From: Clostridiaceae bacterium
GTDB lineage: Bacteria; Bacillota; Clostridia; Peptostreptococcales; Tindalliaceae
Length of the DNA stretch: 64,000 bases
Direction: 5' to 3'
Assembly: GCA_011390155.1 (NCBI GenBank)
Contig: JAABSW010000007.1
Coordinates: forward strand, 1-64,000
Every line of letters starts with the position of its first letter. The first letter of the stretch is position 1. A program made the position numbers and the translations under genes. The notes under the pieces were generated by a model, which was given only the letters and a program-made list of their open reading frames with translations, ran no database searches and had not been told where the DNA came from. This document shows, piece after piece, positions 24,982-34,343 of this stretch.

Positions 24982-25965
24982 CTAGTTTTCAGGCCCCGTC
25001 TGGCATTGATTCATCCACTGAATGATATCCGCATAGACTGATGTTCTGTTTACCTCGTTTAGCATTTCGTGACGCCCGCCAGGGTATAGCTTCATGGTGG
25101 TATCAAACCCTTTGTCCTGATAGAATTCCTTCGTTTTCACAACAGCTTCACCATAATCTCCCACTGGGTCTTCTTCACCGGAAATTAGCAACATGGGCAG
25201 CGCGGGCGCTTGAATGTGATCTTCCTGGTATAGAATCCGCTGCAGGTGATGAGAAAAGTCATAATAAAACCTGCTGGTATGCACCTGACCGCAATAAGGA
25301 TTCTGAATGTACCTGTCCACTATCTCTTCATCCCTGGACAGCCAGTCAAAAAAGGTGCGGGGATGCTTGATGCGTTTGTTGTACCTGCCAAAGGACAAAT
25401 GATGGAGATTTTTCGACCGGTGAAGTGGCCCTTTCCACTTCATTTCCATTCCGGCAATCCATTTCCCCGCTTTTAACACTATAGGTGATGGATATCCGGT
25501 TCCAGACAAAATAACCCCATTGGGAAGCCACGTCTCCCGGGGTGCATAGCGTTTACCCTTCCTGGTTTTTCCTGCAGTCTCCATCATAAGTTGGTGCACC
25601 AGGTCTCTTGTGAGAAAAGATCCCATACTATGCCCCAGGAGAAAAATAGGTGCGTTGGGGTACTCTTGCTGCCCCAACCAGACAACCCTTTTTAAATCTT
25701 CCCTGGCTTTCATCCAACCGTTTTCTCCCAGGTCACCCAGTTGGTCCAGGTTACCGGCAGTTTTACCGTGCCCCCTCTGGTCGTGTCCATACACAAAAAT
25801 CTCCCTGGCCAGAAAAGAGGTTGCCATTTCTTGATAGCGTTCAATGGTATCCATCATCCCATGGGCCACAATCACCAGTGCTTTCGGACTGCAATCCTGG
25901 CGGTACCAGTGAATGCCTTTAATTTCAGTTTCTTTAAATGACTGGAACACAAATGTTTTTTTCAC
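24982..25965 (-). CDS. Alpha/beta hydrolase (monoacylglycerol lipase / lysophospholipase-like)
   Basis: 327-residue serine hydrolase. The oxyanion strand is VAHGMMDTIERYQEMA, the nucleophile elbow GHSMGS, the acid is probably the Asp in GEEDPVGDYG and the His is in GGRHEMLNE, giving a complete triad. The fold with YGHDQRGHGKTAG matches the PldB/monoglyceride lipase group. The GTG at 25965 has GGAGG 8 nt upstream and clears the preceding gene by 40 nt; a longer in-frame version reaching 26097 would overlap that gene and has no site. It is the last gene of the WYL-nuclease-ATPase cluster. Confidence 0.82.
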   Translation of the reverse strand: MKKTFVFQSFKETEIKGIHWYRQDCSPKALVIVAHGMMDTIERYQEMATSFLAREIFVYGHDQRGHGKTAGNLDQLGDLGENGWMKAREDLKRVVWLGQQEYPNAPIFLLGHSMGSFLTRDLVHQLMMETAGKTRKGKRYAPRETWLPNGVILSGTGYPSPIVLKAGKWIAGMEMKWKGPLHRSKNLHHLSFGRYNKRIKHPRTFFDWLSRDEEIVDRYIQNPYCGQVHTSRFYYDFSHHLQRILYQEDHIQAPALPMLLISGEEDPVGDYGEAVVKTKEFYQDKGFDTTMKLYPGGRHEMLNEVNRTSVYADIIQWMNQCQTGPEN

Positions 25966-26005
25966 TTTTTTGTCCTCCGTGATCTCTTTCAGCGTGTTTG
26001 CTTCT

Positions 26006-28429
26006 TCAACCCAGCCGGATGATGTGACCGCCCAGCTGCTCAGCTGTTTCAGGTTGACAAGTGGTGAAGATGATCTGGTGTTGTTCAGCTTTTCCACGGA
26101 TCATTTCAATGGTTCTGGCCTTCCGCTCCGGGTCAAGGTTCACCAGACAATCATCCAAGACAATGATCGCTTCTTTTTTCGAAAACAACTGATCAATGAG
26201 CGCAAAGCGAAAGGCTAATGCCACTGAATCATAGGTGCCTGCGGAAAACAAAGAAGGAATCACACTGATTTTCGGATTGGGTTGGATTTTAATCTGAAAA
26301 GATTCATCCAGGGATACTGACTGGTACCGGTTCTCTGTAATCAACCCAAGGTATTGGCAAAAAGCTTCTTCCAATGGTTTGGCCGAATGCCTGTCCAGCC
26401 TGGCCACCACTTTTCCCAGGGTTTTCCGTATACTCACCAACCTGTCCAACTGGCTTTTCTTTCTGAAAAAATCTCTTTTAGCTTCCTCCAGGGCCCTGGT
26501 CAGTTCTTCACTGCTGTCATCGGGAAGCGTGTGCTGAAGATCCGTTAAGGCTTGTTTCTTACGGTAAAGTTCTTCTGACAATTCACTTTTATTTTTACGT
26601 AACTGAGCCAGGTGGGAACGAAAATCAGCTGAGGTGTTAAACCCAATGGGTAAGGTTGCCAGATTTTTCATGTCTGTTTCATTTTTTTTCATGGCTGCTT
26701 TGGTTTCCATCAGTGTTTCCAGCAGTTGGTCATGGTCTTTGTACTCTTTACGCCACTGATCCAGCTGATTTTCAACCAATAACAGCTGGCGCTGTTTCTC
26801 CTGCCATTTCTTCTCTGTCTGGTCTAACGCTGCAGCCACTTCCTTCACGGAACGATACGATGACCCTTTTGTTTTCTCTATTTTTTTTCTAAGGGTGTCC
26901 AGGTCTTTATCCCCCACCACGCCTTGGTAGGTTTTTAGCACTTGTTGATGCTCCTGTTGTTTCTCTTTCTTTATTGTTAAAAGGAGCCTGGCCTCTTCAA
27001 AAGTAGCAACATTAAGTTTCTTCAGCAATGTGGCTTTTTGGTTGACAGCCTCTTCATACCCGGTTTTCACCTGTTCAAAATCCAATTCTCCCGCATTAAC
27101 CTGGAAAGATAGGCTTTTTCCCTCTTCACCCATTTCAAGCCGTAATGAACCCTTGGCAGTGATTCGCTGACCCGCCTTCACGGTGACGGGTTCATCAAAC
27201 CCCGCTGTTATTTTTACAGGTGTCGATGCCTGATCCAGTACAGCCACCAGAGTGGCTGCCTCCATGGATGCTTGGGCATGACGAAGGCTTTGTTCCTGTT
27301 TTTCCAGTTCCTGCATACTATCTTCTGTCACATAGGCATATTTTTCAACATTTTTCGATGCAATCTCAATTTGATTCCGCAACTCATCAGCCTTCAACAG
27401 CAACTCTCTGTTCTGTTCCAGCAACTGCCACTGGTGTAATTGTTCCATCTCTGCCTTTAACTGGCTCACTTTATCTTGTAAAGAAGGCACCTGCTGTTTA
27501 AGTTTGGTAAATTCAGCTTCCTGAACAGGCCATTCTTTGTTAACCTCAAACAACCGCTGGTATTCTTTTGTCAGTTGCACCTGCTTAAGTTCAATGGTTT
27601 CCCGTTCAGTCACCTGGGGTTCAATCAGTTCATAGGCTGTTAATTGCCTGGTGGTATCCTCCAGGGTTGAATTGGTTGCATGGATTTCGTCGTTCAATGT
27701 TTCAATGGCTTTTTCACCTTTAATAACTGCCTGCAAATCCATGCTTAGGGATGCTTCATTGTAGTGGGCTTTTAACACCTCTCCGACACCGGTTTTATAT
27801 GGATTTTGTATGGTTCGGTTGTTCTCAGGTCTTTGATCTGCCAGGTCCCATCGTTTACCCAGTTGTTCAATGTTATGATCCAGTTTTCTGTACAGGGCTT
27901 CCACAGACACACCATCCAGCTGCATCACAGCTTTTTTTAAAATCTGGTCTACAGTGGCACTTGTGTCAGTGTCCTGCTCTAGTTCTTCCAATGTTTTTTG
28001 GAAAGTTGACTGCTTGGCAAAAAGTACATTGGCATAGGTTTGAGGTCCATAGCAGAGAAACCTGTCCATTTTCTGACGTATGGCTTCTTCTTCAGCCATT
28101 TTTACCTGCCCATCAGTCAATTGAATGTAAGAATTTCCCTGTTGCCAGTGTTTTGTCAGTTGATACGTTTCTTCTCCCTCTTTAAAGGCCAACTGCAGGT
28201 GAGCGTGGTCACCATCAGGGTATCGCCTTGCTCGCTGGTGAAATTCCTGGTCTGCCCTGACACTGCGTTTCAGTTTTATCTGTTGGAATAAAGCGGCATA
28301 CAATCCTTCCACCACAGTGCTTTTACCGGCTTCATTAGGTCCATAAAGCACATTCAAACCGTGGGAAAAGTTAACTTCCAATTCATTTAATCCTGCAAAG
28401 GGAGCCAATTTTAAGGATTTAATCATCAT
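26006..28429 (-). CDS. Rad50/SbcC-like AAA ATPase (YhaN type)
   Basis: 807 residues. The N-terminal Walker A is GPNEAGKST (about 30-38), with LYAALFQ after it. Residues about 190-690 are mostly long charged coiled coil interrupted by a short beta segment near 400-450. The C-terminal ATPase half carries a signature-like SAGTYDSVALAFRFAL, Walker B IIVLDDCLVNLD and a following helix. Together these give the Rad50/SbcC/YhaN pattern of a DNA-end-processing ATPase, but no central CxxC zinc hook is visible, as in YhaN. It overlaps the nuclease gene by 11 nt with GGAGG at 9 nt, so translation is coupled and a complex is likely. Confidence 0.85.
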   Translation of the reverse strand: MMIKSLKLAPFAGLNELEVNFSHGLNVLYGPNEAGKSTVVEGLYAALFQQIKLKRSVRADQEFHQRARRYPDGDHAHLQLAFKEGEETYQLTKHWQQGNSYIQLTDGQVKMAEEEAIRQKMDRFLCYGPQTYANVLFAKQSTFQKTLEELEQDTDTSATVDQILKKAVMQLDGVSVEALYRKLDHNIEQLGKRWDLADQRPENNRTIQNPYKTGVGEVLKAHYNEASLSMDLQAVIKGEKAIETLNDEIHATNSTLEDTTRQLTAYELIEPQVTERETIELKQVQLTKEYQRLFEVNKEWPVQEAEFTKLKQQVPSLQDKVSQLKAEMEQLHQWQLLEQNRELLLKADELRNQIEIASKNVEKYAYVTEDSMQELEKQEQSLRHAQASMEAATLVAVLDQASTPVKITAGFDEPVTVKAGQRITAKGSLRLEMGEEGKSLSFQVNAGELDFEQVKTGYEEAVNQKATLLKKLNVATFEEARLLLTIKKEKQQEHQQVLKTYQGVVGDKDLDTLRKKIEKTKGSSYRSVKEVAAALDQTEKKWQEKQRQLLLVENQLDQWRKEYKDHDQLLETLMETKAAMKKNETDMKNLATLPIGFNTSADFRSHLAQLRKNKSELSEELYRKKQALTDLQHTLPDDSSEELTRALEEAKRDFFRKKSQLDRLVSIRKTLGKVVARLDRHSAKPLEEAFCQYLGLITENRYQSVSLDESFQIKIQPNPKISVIPSLFSAGTYDSVALAFRFALIDQLFSKKEAIIVLDDCLVNLDPERKARTIEMIRGKAEQHQIIFTTCQPETAEQLGGHIIRLG

Positions 28430-29570
28430 TTCCCTTCACCTCCTGGATCAATTCATAAGCCACATGAGCTGTTTCTTCATCATATTGGTTCACCAACTCC
28501 TGAAGCAGCACAGCAGGTAAAGAACCTTCTGTAAAAACCTCTGCGATTTTTTCTGCCGTGAAACGCACTTTCAGTTCACTGTCATCCTGATGAAAATAAG
28601 CCAGGTTGTTTTCCATTTTTAAGTAAAAATCATGACGGGCTTCGTAGACTTCTTCTTCAAGATAACCATGGAGTTTCAGCCGCAACAATGTCCGCATAGC
28701 AACTTCTTTTCCCACCTGGCTTATATGGGTGTCCACTATTTTCTGGAAGTCCGCCTCCTGTTTCACTTCCTCCACAAGATCCCGAAACATGAAGGTGCCG
28801 GTCTTAATCCTTTTCGCATAAATATGGCTGGACTCGTCAATTTCAATGAACCAGGCACCGCCATGATGCTGGCAGTCCATCCCATCGGGTTCTGGAGCAC
28901 CTGCATTATAGATCCTGGCATTTTGGCAATTGTTTTCAAATGGGTAGGGCAGGTGAGTGTGTCCCAAAAGCCACAGGTCCTGTGGAAGGCTGCTAAGACT
29001 TTCCAGGGTCATGTTATAGTATTGTCCGGCCAAATCCGGAGAAATTCCCGTCAGGGCACCATGTGCAATGCCAATGTGAAAGTGGTTCCCTTCCCGCTCA
29101 CCATCCTCGATGGACATTTCTTGTAACCAGGCCAGGTTGTGGGTATCGCTGTGCTTTTTATGGCAGGGAGCCGGATAGAGGCTCACTTTATACTCCCCTT
29201 CTGTGATGGTCACTTTCTCTTCTTTTTCCAGCACCATGATGTTGTCCGGTAAATCCTGCATAAAAACCTGCCACAGGGTTGTGGAATCATTGATGTAATC
29301 GTGGTTCCCCGGCAACACACAAACCGTTCCACTGCTGAAGTTGGATAATATATGTTTAACCCGCATCAATTCCTTCTTGCTAATGGACTGTTTTTCAAAC
29401 AGATCGCCTGCCACCACCAATAAATGGCATTGATGTGTTTCAGCCTGGTTGACAATTTTTTCAAGGACTGTGAAGCGGGCTTCCATCAATTTCTCTCTGA
29501 TCTCATCTGGATAGTGGCGAAATGTCATGCCAACATGGACATCGGATGTATGCATTATTCTCAGGGGCAT
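28419..29570 (-). CDS. Mre11/SbcD-like metallophosphoesterase nuclease (YhaO type)
   Basis: 383 residues. Phosphoesterase motifs are MHTSDVHVG (I), VAGDLFE (II), LPGNHDYI (III), AHGAL (IV) and LLGHTHLP (V), a complete two-metal site. A C-terminal domain (about 270-383), rich in helices, is the capping and Rad50-contact part. With the adjacent ATPase it should form an SbcCD/YhaNO-type DNA end nuclease. The ATG at 29570 is 8 nt after GAGGAG; a GTG three codons before would overlap the WYL gene. It lies 5 nt downstream of the WYL gene. Confidence 0.88.
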   Translation of the reverse strand: MPLRIMHTSDVHVGMTFRHYPDEIREKLMEARFTVLEKIVNQAETHQCHLLVVAGDLFEKQSISKKELMRVKHILSNFSSGTVCVLPGNHDYINDSTTLWQVFMQDLPDNIMVLEKEEKVTITEGEYKVSLYPAPCHKKHSDTHNLAWLQEMSIEDGEREGNHFHIGIAHGALTGISPDLAGQYYNMTLESLSSLPQDLWLLGHTHLPYPFENNCQNARIYNAGAPEPDGMDCQHHGGAWFIEIDESSHIYAKRIKTGTFMFRDLVEEVKQEADFQKIVDTHISQVGKEVAMRTLLRLKLHGYLEEEVYEARHDFYLKMENNLAYFHQDDSELKVRFTAEKIAEVFTEGSLPAVLLQELVNQYDEETAHVAYELIQEVKGNDD

Positions 29571-29575
29571 CTGAC

Positions 29576-30571
29576 TCACTCCTCGTAGATTTTGTAGGCT
29601 TGTTCAATTTCTTCTTTTACCTGCTCTCGCAGATGATCCGGTGACAACACCTCCACCTGGGAACCAAAGCCAAGCACCCACATGACCACTTCCGGGTTCA
29701 TGGACACCGTTCGATGATAAATCAGCGAATCTGCGTCCATCCTTTCTATTGTGGCGTTGTGAGCGTGATACTCTTCTACTAAACGAGCAGCTTTTCCCGT
29801 AAAACGAAGTTTTAACTGGATGCGCTGATCACCCGCCAAATGCTGAAACCGGCTTTTTTGATGGTTTGCGTAAAAGTTGTCCGGGATGCTGTAATGTTCC
29901 TTCAGCAGTTCCACTTTTCTAATCCTGGAAACCCGCAGGTCACGAACGGCTTGTCTCAGATGGCAATAACCCACCAAATGCCAGCGTCCATCCTGTACTT
30001 CCAACACATAGGGATCAAAATCCCTGGTGGTGATTTCATCATTCGTAAAGGCGTAATATTCTATGTGCAGACGTTGCTGTGCCCCCAAGGCCTGTTGCAA
30101 CGTGTCATAGACATCAGTATCAATGTCTTTTTCCGGTGCCAGGGTCAGCTGACTCACTTTTAACCGATCCCCCAGACTTTCCAGAAAGCGGCGGTTCACA
30201 ACAGGGGCATTTCCAATGAGGCGGTTTACCAGGTCCAGGGCATGGTTTGCCAGGTTCATGCCACGGTAATCTTCCAGCAGCTCTCGGGTAAAATACAGTG
30301 ACAGCAGTTCAGGAATGCTGTACTGTATGTTTTTTAAGTGATACTTATCTGCGTAGAAGACACTGGTTCCATCCCGCTCGTCCTCGCAGATGGAAAATTC
30401 TGTGCTCAGGGTATCAATGTCCCTTTCAACGGTTCTTCGGCTGATTTCCACATTCATCATGCGTTGAAGCCTGTCCTGCATTTCACTGATACTGTAGGCC
30501 CGCGGGTTGTCAGACAAAAGTGACAACAGATACATTTGTCGCTGTATTTGTGTAAGATCCTGCTGATGCAT
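29576..30571 (-). CDS. WYL-domain transcription regulator
   Basis: 331 residues. An N-terminal winged helix (MYLLSLLSDNPRAYSISEMQ, SRRTVERDIDTLS, about 12-70) is followed by a WYL module (about 140-260) with QQRLHIEYYAFTNDE, the key RWHLVGYC (the W-Y-L equivalents) and RVSRIRKVELL, and a WCX extension near the C-terminus. WYL proteins bind nucleic acids or nucleotides and control DNA repair and phage-defence operons. The start at 30571 has AAAGG about 9 nt upstream; 40 upstream codons lack support. It is the first gene of the cluster, so it probably controls the nuclease pair. Confidence 0.88.
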   Translation of the reverse strand: MHQQDLTQIQRQMYLLSLLSDNPRAYSISEMQDRLQRMMNVEISRRTVERDIDTLSTEFSICEDERDGTSVFYADKYHLKNIQYSIPELLSLYFTRELLEDYRGMNLANHALDLVNRLIGNAPVVNRRFLESLGDRLKVSQLTLAPEKDIDTDVYDTLQQALGAQQRLHIEYYAFTNDEITTRDFDPYVLEVQDGRWHLVGYCHLRQAVRDLRVSRIRKVELLKEHYSIPDNFYANHQKSRFQHLAGDQRIQLKLRFTGKAARLVEEYHAHNATIERMDADSLIYHRTVSMNPEVVMWVLGFGSQVEVLSPDHLREQVKEEIEQAYKIYEE

Positions 30572-30771
30572 TGAACTCATCCTTTCCACCCACCAGGTGA
30601 CAGTCAGTAACATTTTCATTCCCTTATAGCCTACCACAAACAACCGTTTCTGTCCTCTATAATCATACCCATCACCCGGTTCCTTTCCCATTCCTTTCCC
30701 AGTCGGTTTCCTTTAAAGAGAAACTATGTTACAATAAGCAAAATTCACAAAATGCAAAGGAGGCGTTGACC

Positions 30772-31524
30772 ATGAACATTGAGTATCATCATTTCTACAG
30801 TCATTGTTTGGGAAAAGACATGGAGTTTAAATCTTACGGCAGCCAAGGCAAACCGGTGGTGGTGTTTCCTTCTTCTGGAGGCCGTTTTTATGAATATGAA
30901 GATTTTCAAATGGTTGATGCCTGCCTTCCCTTTCTGGAACAGGGACTGATCCGCCTTTACACCGTTGACAGCATTGACCATGAAACATGGCTGAATCACA
31001 ACGCCTCGCCCCAGGAAATTGGAAGGCGTCATAATGATTATGATGATTACATCGTCCAGGAACTGGTGCCTTTTATCCACAAACACGCTGGCTATTCAGG
31101 CAAACTCATGGCCACAGGTTGCAGTATGGGTGGTTATCATTCCGCTAATTTCTTTTTCCGACACCCTGATGTTTTTGATACACTGGTGGCCCTCAGCGGT
31201 TTATATGATGTGCGTTTTTTCCTGGGAGATGCCCTAAATGAATTTGACATTTATATTAACTCTCCCATCGATTACCTGTCCAATATGAATGACCCCTGGT
31301 ACTTGGAGCAGTACCGCCAAAGCAATATCATTGTTTGTACCGGTCTGGGCGCCTGGGAAGAGGACGCCATTCGGGATACCCGCCATCTTGAGTGGGTGCT
31401 GACGGAAAAACAAGTGCCTGCATGGATCGATTACTGGGGAGAAAATGTAAACCATGACTGGGCCTGGTGGCGTATCCAAATGCCCTATTTTCTGGACCGA
31501 CTTCACCAGCAGCAAAAGCTTTAA
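30772..31524 (+). CDS. Esterase of the EstD/Feruloyl-esterase-like alpha/beta family
   Basis: 250-residue cytoplasmic hydrolase. The nucleophile motif is GCSMGGYH, with LSGLYDVRFF after it and a likely catalytic His in VNHDWAWWR. VVVFPSSGGRFYEYEDF is typical of the group often annotated only as 'esterase family protein'. The start at 30772 has AAAGGAGG 8 nt upstream. It is divergent from the WYL operon and closed by its own terminator. Confidence 0.8.
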   Translation: MNIEYHHFYSHCLGKDMEFKSYGSQGKPVVVFPSSGGRFYEYEDFQMVDACLPFLEQGLIRLYTVDSIDHETWLNHNASPQEIGRRHNDYDDYIVQELVPFIHKHAGYSGKLMATGCSMGGYHSANFFFRHPDVFDTLVALSGLYDVRFFLGDALNEFDIYINSPIDYLSNMNDPWYLEQYRQSNIIVCTGLGAWEEDAIRDTRHLEWVLTEKQVPAWIDYWGENVNHDWAWWRIQMPYFLDRLHQQQKL

Positions 31525-31614
31525 TATCATAATCAGAATTTGATGATCAAATACACCGGTAAAGAATGAGCCTATGGGTCTATTTTGTTTATCTTTTCAT
31601 GTACATTTACCAAC

Positions 31615-31650
31615 AAGCCCTGTGCCTATACTAAAGCACAGGGCTTCTTT
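31615..31650 (+). terminator. Rho-independent terminator after the esterase gene
   Basis: 11-bp stem AAGCCCTGTGC/GCACAGGGCTT (31615-31625 with 31636-31646), loop of 10 nt, then CTTT. Confidence 0.85.
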
Positions 31651-31715
31651 CGTTTTGAGCAGCTGCTTCCTTGTTACATTTTTTCTTACAAAGGGTATAT
31701 AATTTGTATGTTCGT

Positions 31716-31734
31716 TTCAAAATGTTTGTTTGAA
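31716..31734 (+). promoter_or_regulatory. Candidate operator at the hcp transcription start
   Basis: Palindrome TTCAAA-N7-TTTGAA placed 12 nt after the TATAAT at 31698. Its position across the expected transcription start suggests a repressor site. It does not match the GTAAC-type site seen before the second Crp/Fnr gene. Confidence 0.4.
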
Positions 31735-31855
31735 GTTGTTTTATTTTGGTATTTAAGTAAATGAATAGTGCTAAAAACTCCAGGGGGAGGTGCCATTCGC
31801 TCAATCATTTTATTTGATCGTTATTAGATGACCACTATAGAAGGAGGATGAGTTC

Positions 31856-33502
31856 ATGAGCATGTTTTGTTACCAGTGTCAGGAAACCGTCAACAACACA
31901 GGATGTACCCGGGTGGGGGTCTGTGGTAAAAAGGATGATGTCGCCAACATCCAGGACCTGATGATCCACACCATTAAAGGAATCTCTCTTTACAGCAGTG
32001 AACTGAATAAACTTGGACATCGGTCTGAAAAAGTAGACCATTTTGTACTTTACGGTCTCTTCGCCACCATCACCAATGCCAACTTTGACAAAAGAGTGTT
32101 TATGGATAAGATTCGCAAAGGCTTGACCATGCGGGAAGAATTAAAGAAGAAACTGGCAGAAGTGGCTCCGGATGTGAAAGTACCTGAAAGGGATGAAGGC
32201 ACCTGGTTTGCTGAAAGTGACGAGGAAATGGAAGCCAAGGGAGATTCCGTTGGTGTTCTTTCCATCGAGAACGAGGACATTCGCTCCCTGAAGGAAATGA
32301 TCACTTATGGCTTAAAGGGTATGGCAGCTTATACCCATCATGCCAATAACCTGAAATATGAGAATAACCAGGTGGATGATTTCATGCAAGAAACCCTGGC
32401 GAAGCTGACAGACGAAAGCCTTACTGTCGATGACTTGGTGGCATTAACCCTGGCCACAGGCTCCATGGGTGTGCAGGCCATGAAACTGCTGGACGATGCC
32501 AACACCGGCACCTACGGCCACCCGGAAATGACCAAGGTGAACCTGGGAGTTCGCAATAATCCGGGCATTCTCATCAGCGGCCATGACTTGAAAGACATGG
32601 AAGAATTACTGGAACAAACCAAGGGTACCGGCGTGGATGTGTACACCCATAGTGAAATGCTGCCAGCCAACTCCTACCCGGCCTTTAAGAAGTATGACCA
32701 TTTTGTGGGCAATTACGGGGGTTCCTGGTGGCACCAGAATGTGGAATTTGAAAAGTTCAACGGGCCTGTTCTTCTGACCTCAAACTGTCTTGTGCCTCCA
32801 CGGGACAGCTACAAAGACCGTGTATACAACACCAATGCGGTGGGCTTCCCGGGTGTTACCTTTATTCCTGACCGTGTGGATGGCCAAGCCAAGGACTTCT
32901 CAGCCATCATCGAACACGCAAAAAAATGTGATCCACCGGAAGAACTGGAAACCGGTGAAATTTACGGTGGGTTTGCTCATAACCAAGTGATTCAACTGGC
33001 GGACAAAGTCATTGACGCTGTCAAGAGCGGTGCCATCAAACGGTTCTTTGTCATGGGTGGTTGCGACGCCCGCCAGAATGAGCGTGCCTACTACACCGAC
33101 TTTGCTGCAGCCCTACCCGAGGACACTGTCATTTTGACTGCAGGTTGTGCTAAGTACCGTTACAACAAACTGGACCTGGGAGACATCGGTGGTATCCCAC
33201 GGGTACTGGATGCCGGACAGTGCAACGATTCATACTCTCTGGTGCAAATTGCTCTGGCACTGAAAGACGCCTTTGGTCTGGACGATGTCAATGACCTGCC
33301 CATTTCTTACAACATTGCCTGGTACGAGCAAAAAGCCGTATTGGTATTGCTGGCTTTACTGTCCCTGGGGATCAAGAACATTCACCTGGGACCCACCTTG
33401 CCAGGATTTTTGACGCCTAATGTGGCCCAGGTCATCGTGGACAACTTCGACCTGGCCCCCATCGGCTCCGTTGACGAAGACCTGCAGGCCTTCATGCAAT
33501 AA
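31856..33502 (+). CDS. hcp: Hydroxylamine reductase / hybrid cluster protein
   Basis: 548 residues, the length of class I Hcp. The N-terminal cluster motif is CYQCQET...[10 protein letters not shown] (Cys spacing of a 4Fe-4S site). Hybrid-cluster ligands appear as HNQV-type and C-containing segments: [19 protein letters not shown] and AGCAKYRYN. Hcp reduces NO or hydroxylamine and protects anaerobes against nitrosative stress. AAGGAGG is 8 nt before the start. Convergent with a Crp/Fnr gene, it may belong to an HcpR-type regulon. Confidence 0.96.
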   Translation: MSMFCYQCQETVNNTGCTRVGVCGKKDDVANIQDLMIHTIKGISLYSSELNKLGHRSEKVDHFVLYGLFATITNANFDKRVFMDKIRKGLTMREELKKKLAEVAPDVKVPERDEGTWFAESDEEMEAKGDSVGVLSIENEDIRSLKEMITYGLKGMAAYTHHANNLKYENNQVDDFMQETLAKLTDESLTVDDLVALTLATGSMGVQAMKLLDDANTGTYGHPEMTKVNLGVRNNPGILISGHDLKDMEELLEQTKGTGVDVYTHSEMLPANSYPAFKKYDHFVGNYGGSWWHQNVEFEKFNGPVLLTSNCLVPPRDSYKDRVYNTNAVGFPGVTFIPDRVDGQAKDFSAIIEHAKKCDPPEELETGEIYGGFAHNQVIQLADKVIDAVKSGAIKRFFVMGGCDARQNERAYYTDFAAALPEDTVILTAGCAKYRYNKLDLGDIGGIPRVLDAGQCNDSYSLVQIALALKDAFGLDDVNDLPISYNIAWYEQKAVLVLLALLSLGIKNIHLGPTLPGFLTPNVAQVIVDNFDLAPIGSVDEDLQAFMQ

Positions 33503-33533
33503 AAGACAATCGAATCATATGTGAGCAATAACG

Positions 33534-33568
33534 AACCCCCCTCTCCTTTCAATGGGAGAGGGGGGTTC
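33534..33568. terminator. GC-rich hairpin between hcp and the Crp/Fnr gene
   Basis: Stem of 13 bp, AACCCCCCTCTCC/GGAGAGGGGGGTT, with loop TTTCAATG. It sits between two converging genes and probably stops both, although T-runs are short. Confidence 0.75.
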
Positions 33569-33589
33569 TGTTAGTCACCACTTTGCTGT

Positions 33590-34240
33590 TTACCACTTCA
33601 ATGTGACACTGTGGGCGTCATAGTTCACCAGCCCCTCCTGTTTCATCTTCTGAAGCTCTCTGGAGAGAGAGGTGCGCTGAACCCCAAGGCGTTCTGCCAG
33701 CGCCTTTTTACTCATGGGAAGCTTAACACAGTTGGACTGCTGGCGCTTTCTCTCGACCTCCAAATAACTGATGATTTTATCCCGCAACGGCCTGCGCACA
33801 TCATGCTTTATTTTTTCTCCCAACAAAAAGGTGTAGTTGCTGATCAATGACAAAAAGGCTTCCAAAAATACAGTGTTTTGCCGGCACAGTTCCAGCACCA
33901 CCTTCTTGTTCACTTCCAGCAGTTTTACCGGGCTTCGGGCGGTGATGGTCATGGGGTACTGGGGCTGGGTGGCAAAAATAAGGTTCCCGCCCAGCACATC
34001 CCCCTGTTTAAATTCGGCCACTGTTAACACATCTCCTGACACGTCGATGCGCTCCACCACCAGGGTGCCTTCCAACAACACTTCCATGCTGGTGCAGTTG
34101 TCTCCTTCCAGGTGGATGATCATCCCCGGGTCATGTGTCGTCACATGGAACCGACCTTCCTGGAGATGCTTTTTTCTCTCTTCCACCGTCAAAGCCTGAA
34201 AGAGCGGAATCTGGTCCATCAACTGAATTTCATTATTCAA
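33590..34240 (-). CDS. Crp/Fnr-family transcription regulator (HcpR-like)
   Basis: 216 residues. The cyclic-nucleotide-binding-type domain (about 10-130) has IHLEGDNCTSMEVLLEGTLVV and a GDVLGGNLIF beta-barrel signature; the C-terminal HTH is SKKALAERLGVQRTSLSREL (about 180-200). No Fnr-type Cys cluster is seen, so NO sensing by heme or another mode is possible, as for HcpR. The TTG at 34240 is 7 nt after GGGAGG and gives normal family length; 16 upstream codons lack a site. Its position next to hcp suggests control of hcp. Confidence 0.85.
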   Translation of the reverse strand: MNNEIQLMDQIPLFQALTVEERKKHLQEGRFHVTTHDPGMIIHLEGDNCTSMEVLLEGTLVVERIDVSGDVLTVAEFKQGDVLGGNLIFATQPQYPMTITARSPVKLLEVNKKVVLELCRQNTVFLEAFLSLISNYTFLLGEKIKHDVRRPLRDKIISYLEVERKRQQSNCVKLPMSKKALAERLGVQRTSLSRELQKMKQEGLVNYDAHSVTLKW

Positions 34241-34343
34241 CCTCGCACCTCCCCTGGTTAAAACCCAACCTTTAACAAATTTTATCATTATCAGTTATGA
34301 ACACACAAGCTACATTCTACATTATACCTTCCCCAGGCAGCTA

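Larger units (their letters stand above)
31525..31855. other. Intergenic region between esterase and hcp
   Basis: Holds the esterase terminator, a TATAAT at 31698-31703 that is the probable -10 of hcp (no good -35 at 17 nt), and a palindrome directly after it. The remaining 110 nt before hcp contain no open frame. Confidence 0.5.

Noticed and set aside
24982..26097. Longer form of the alpha/beta hydrolase starting at 26097
   Set aside because: It would overlap the ATPase gene by 92 nt and has no ribosome binding site, while the GTG at 25965 has GGAGG at the right distance.
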